A stretch of DNA of 7,411 nucleotides from assembly GCA_011620245.1 (NCBI GenBank), contig WOZN01000342.1, forward strand, positions 1 through 7,411. The letters are read 5' to 3'. Under the pieces are notes generated by a model that saw nothing but the letters and a program-made list of their open reading frames with translations, did not search any database and was not told the origin of the DNA. This document shows positions 7,355 through 7,411 of this stretch, one piece after another. Source of the stretch: Acidovorax sp. Its GTDB lineage: Bacteria > Pseudomonadota > Gammaproteobacteria > Burkholderiales > Burkholderiaceae_C. Position 1 is the first letter of the stretch, and the number at the start of each line of letters is the position of its first letter. Made by a program: the position numbers and the translations under genes.

Positions 7355-7411
7355 CCGGGTTTCAAGGGCGCGGCGCCTGCCCCTGCTGCCTGCTTCAGGC
7401 AAAGTTGGCTT

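Noticed and set aside
7395..7411. End of a minus-strand gene (Ala-Asn-Phe-Ala-stop)
   Set aside because: Only five codons are visible; the terminator makes a gene likely but the reading frame cannot be shown.

Overview
The window reads as a high-GC betaproteobacterial chromosome, most likely from the Comamonadaceae (Acidovorax, Comamonas, Delftia or Alicycliphilus type). The evidence is a monomeric NADP-isocitrate dehydrogenase next to a dimeric one, a secreted DUF192 protein upstream, and an interspersed repeat near the right end that I recall as common between genes in this family. The assignment rests on protein resemblance recalled from memory, not on a search.

Layout from left to right. 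Positions 1-2273 (minus strand) carry a stress pair: a small heat-shock protein (hsp20, 1704-2273) followed by a membrane AAA+ zinc protease of the FtsH family (1-1547), whose C-terminal end lies outside the window. A 156-base gap with a strong stem-loop separates them. Positions 2274-2721 form a 448-base spacer holding the hsp20 leader, an orphan Shine-Dalgarno sequence, a doubtful 47-codon ORF, a 12-bp tandem repeat with an inverted arm, and the intrinsic terminator of icd. Positions 2722-3981 (minus) are the dimeric icd and 4276-6513 (minus) the monomeric isocitrate dehydrogenase; an intrinsic terminator and a candidate promoter lie between them. Positions 6514-6765 are a divergent control region. 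Positions 6766-7263 (plus) encode an exported DUF192 protein, followed by the family-type repeat and a terminator pointing left, which implies a convergent gene just beyond the right edge.

How the genes work together. The two isocitrate dehydrogenases catalyse the same reaction with unrelated-looking folds and appear to be separate transcription units, so the cell can set them independently. The dimer keeps the serine that AceK phosphorylates in E. coli. The hsp20-ftsH pair combines a holding chaperone with a membrane quality-control protease and resembles components of the transmissible locus of stress tolerance; it may be an acquired cassette placed downstream of icd.

The least ordinary signal is the leader of the monomeric isocitrate dehydrogenase. 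A textbook intrinsic terminator (10-bp stem, seven U) sits only 22 bases before the start codon, inside a 23-residue ORF that ends three bases before that start. This looks like an attenuator and is the item most worth testing. I see no mobile-element genes, tRNA, rRNA or CRISPR.
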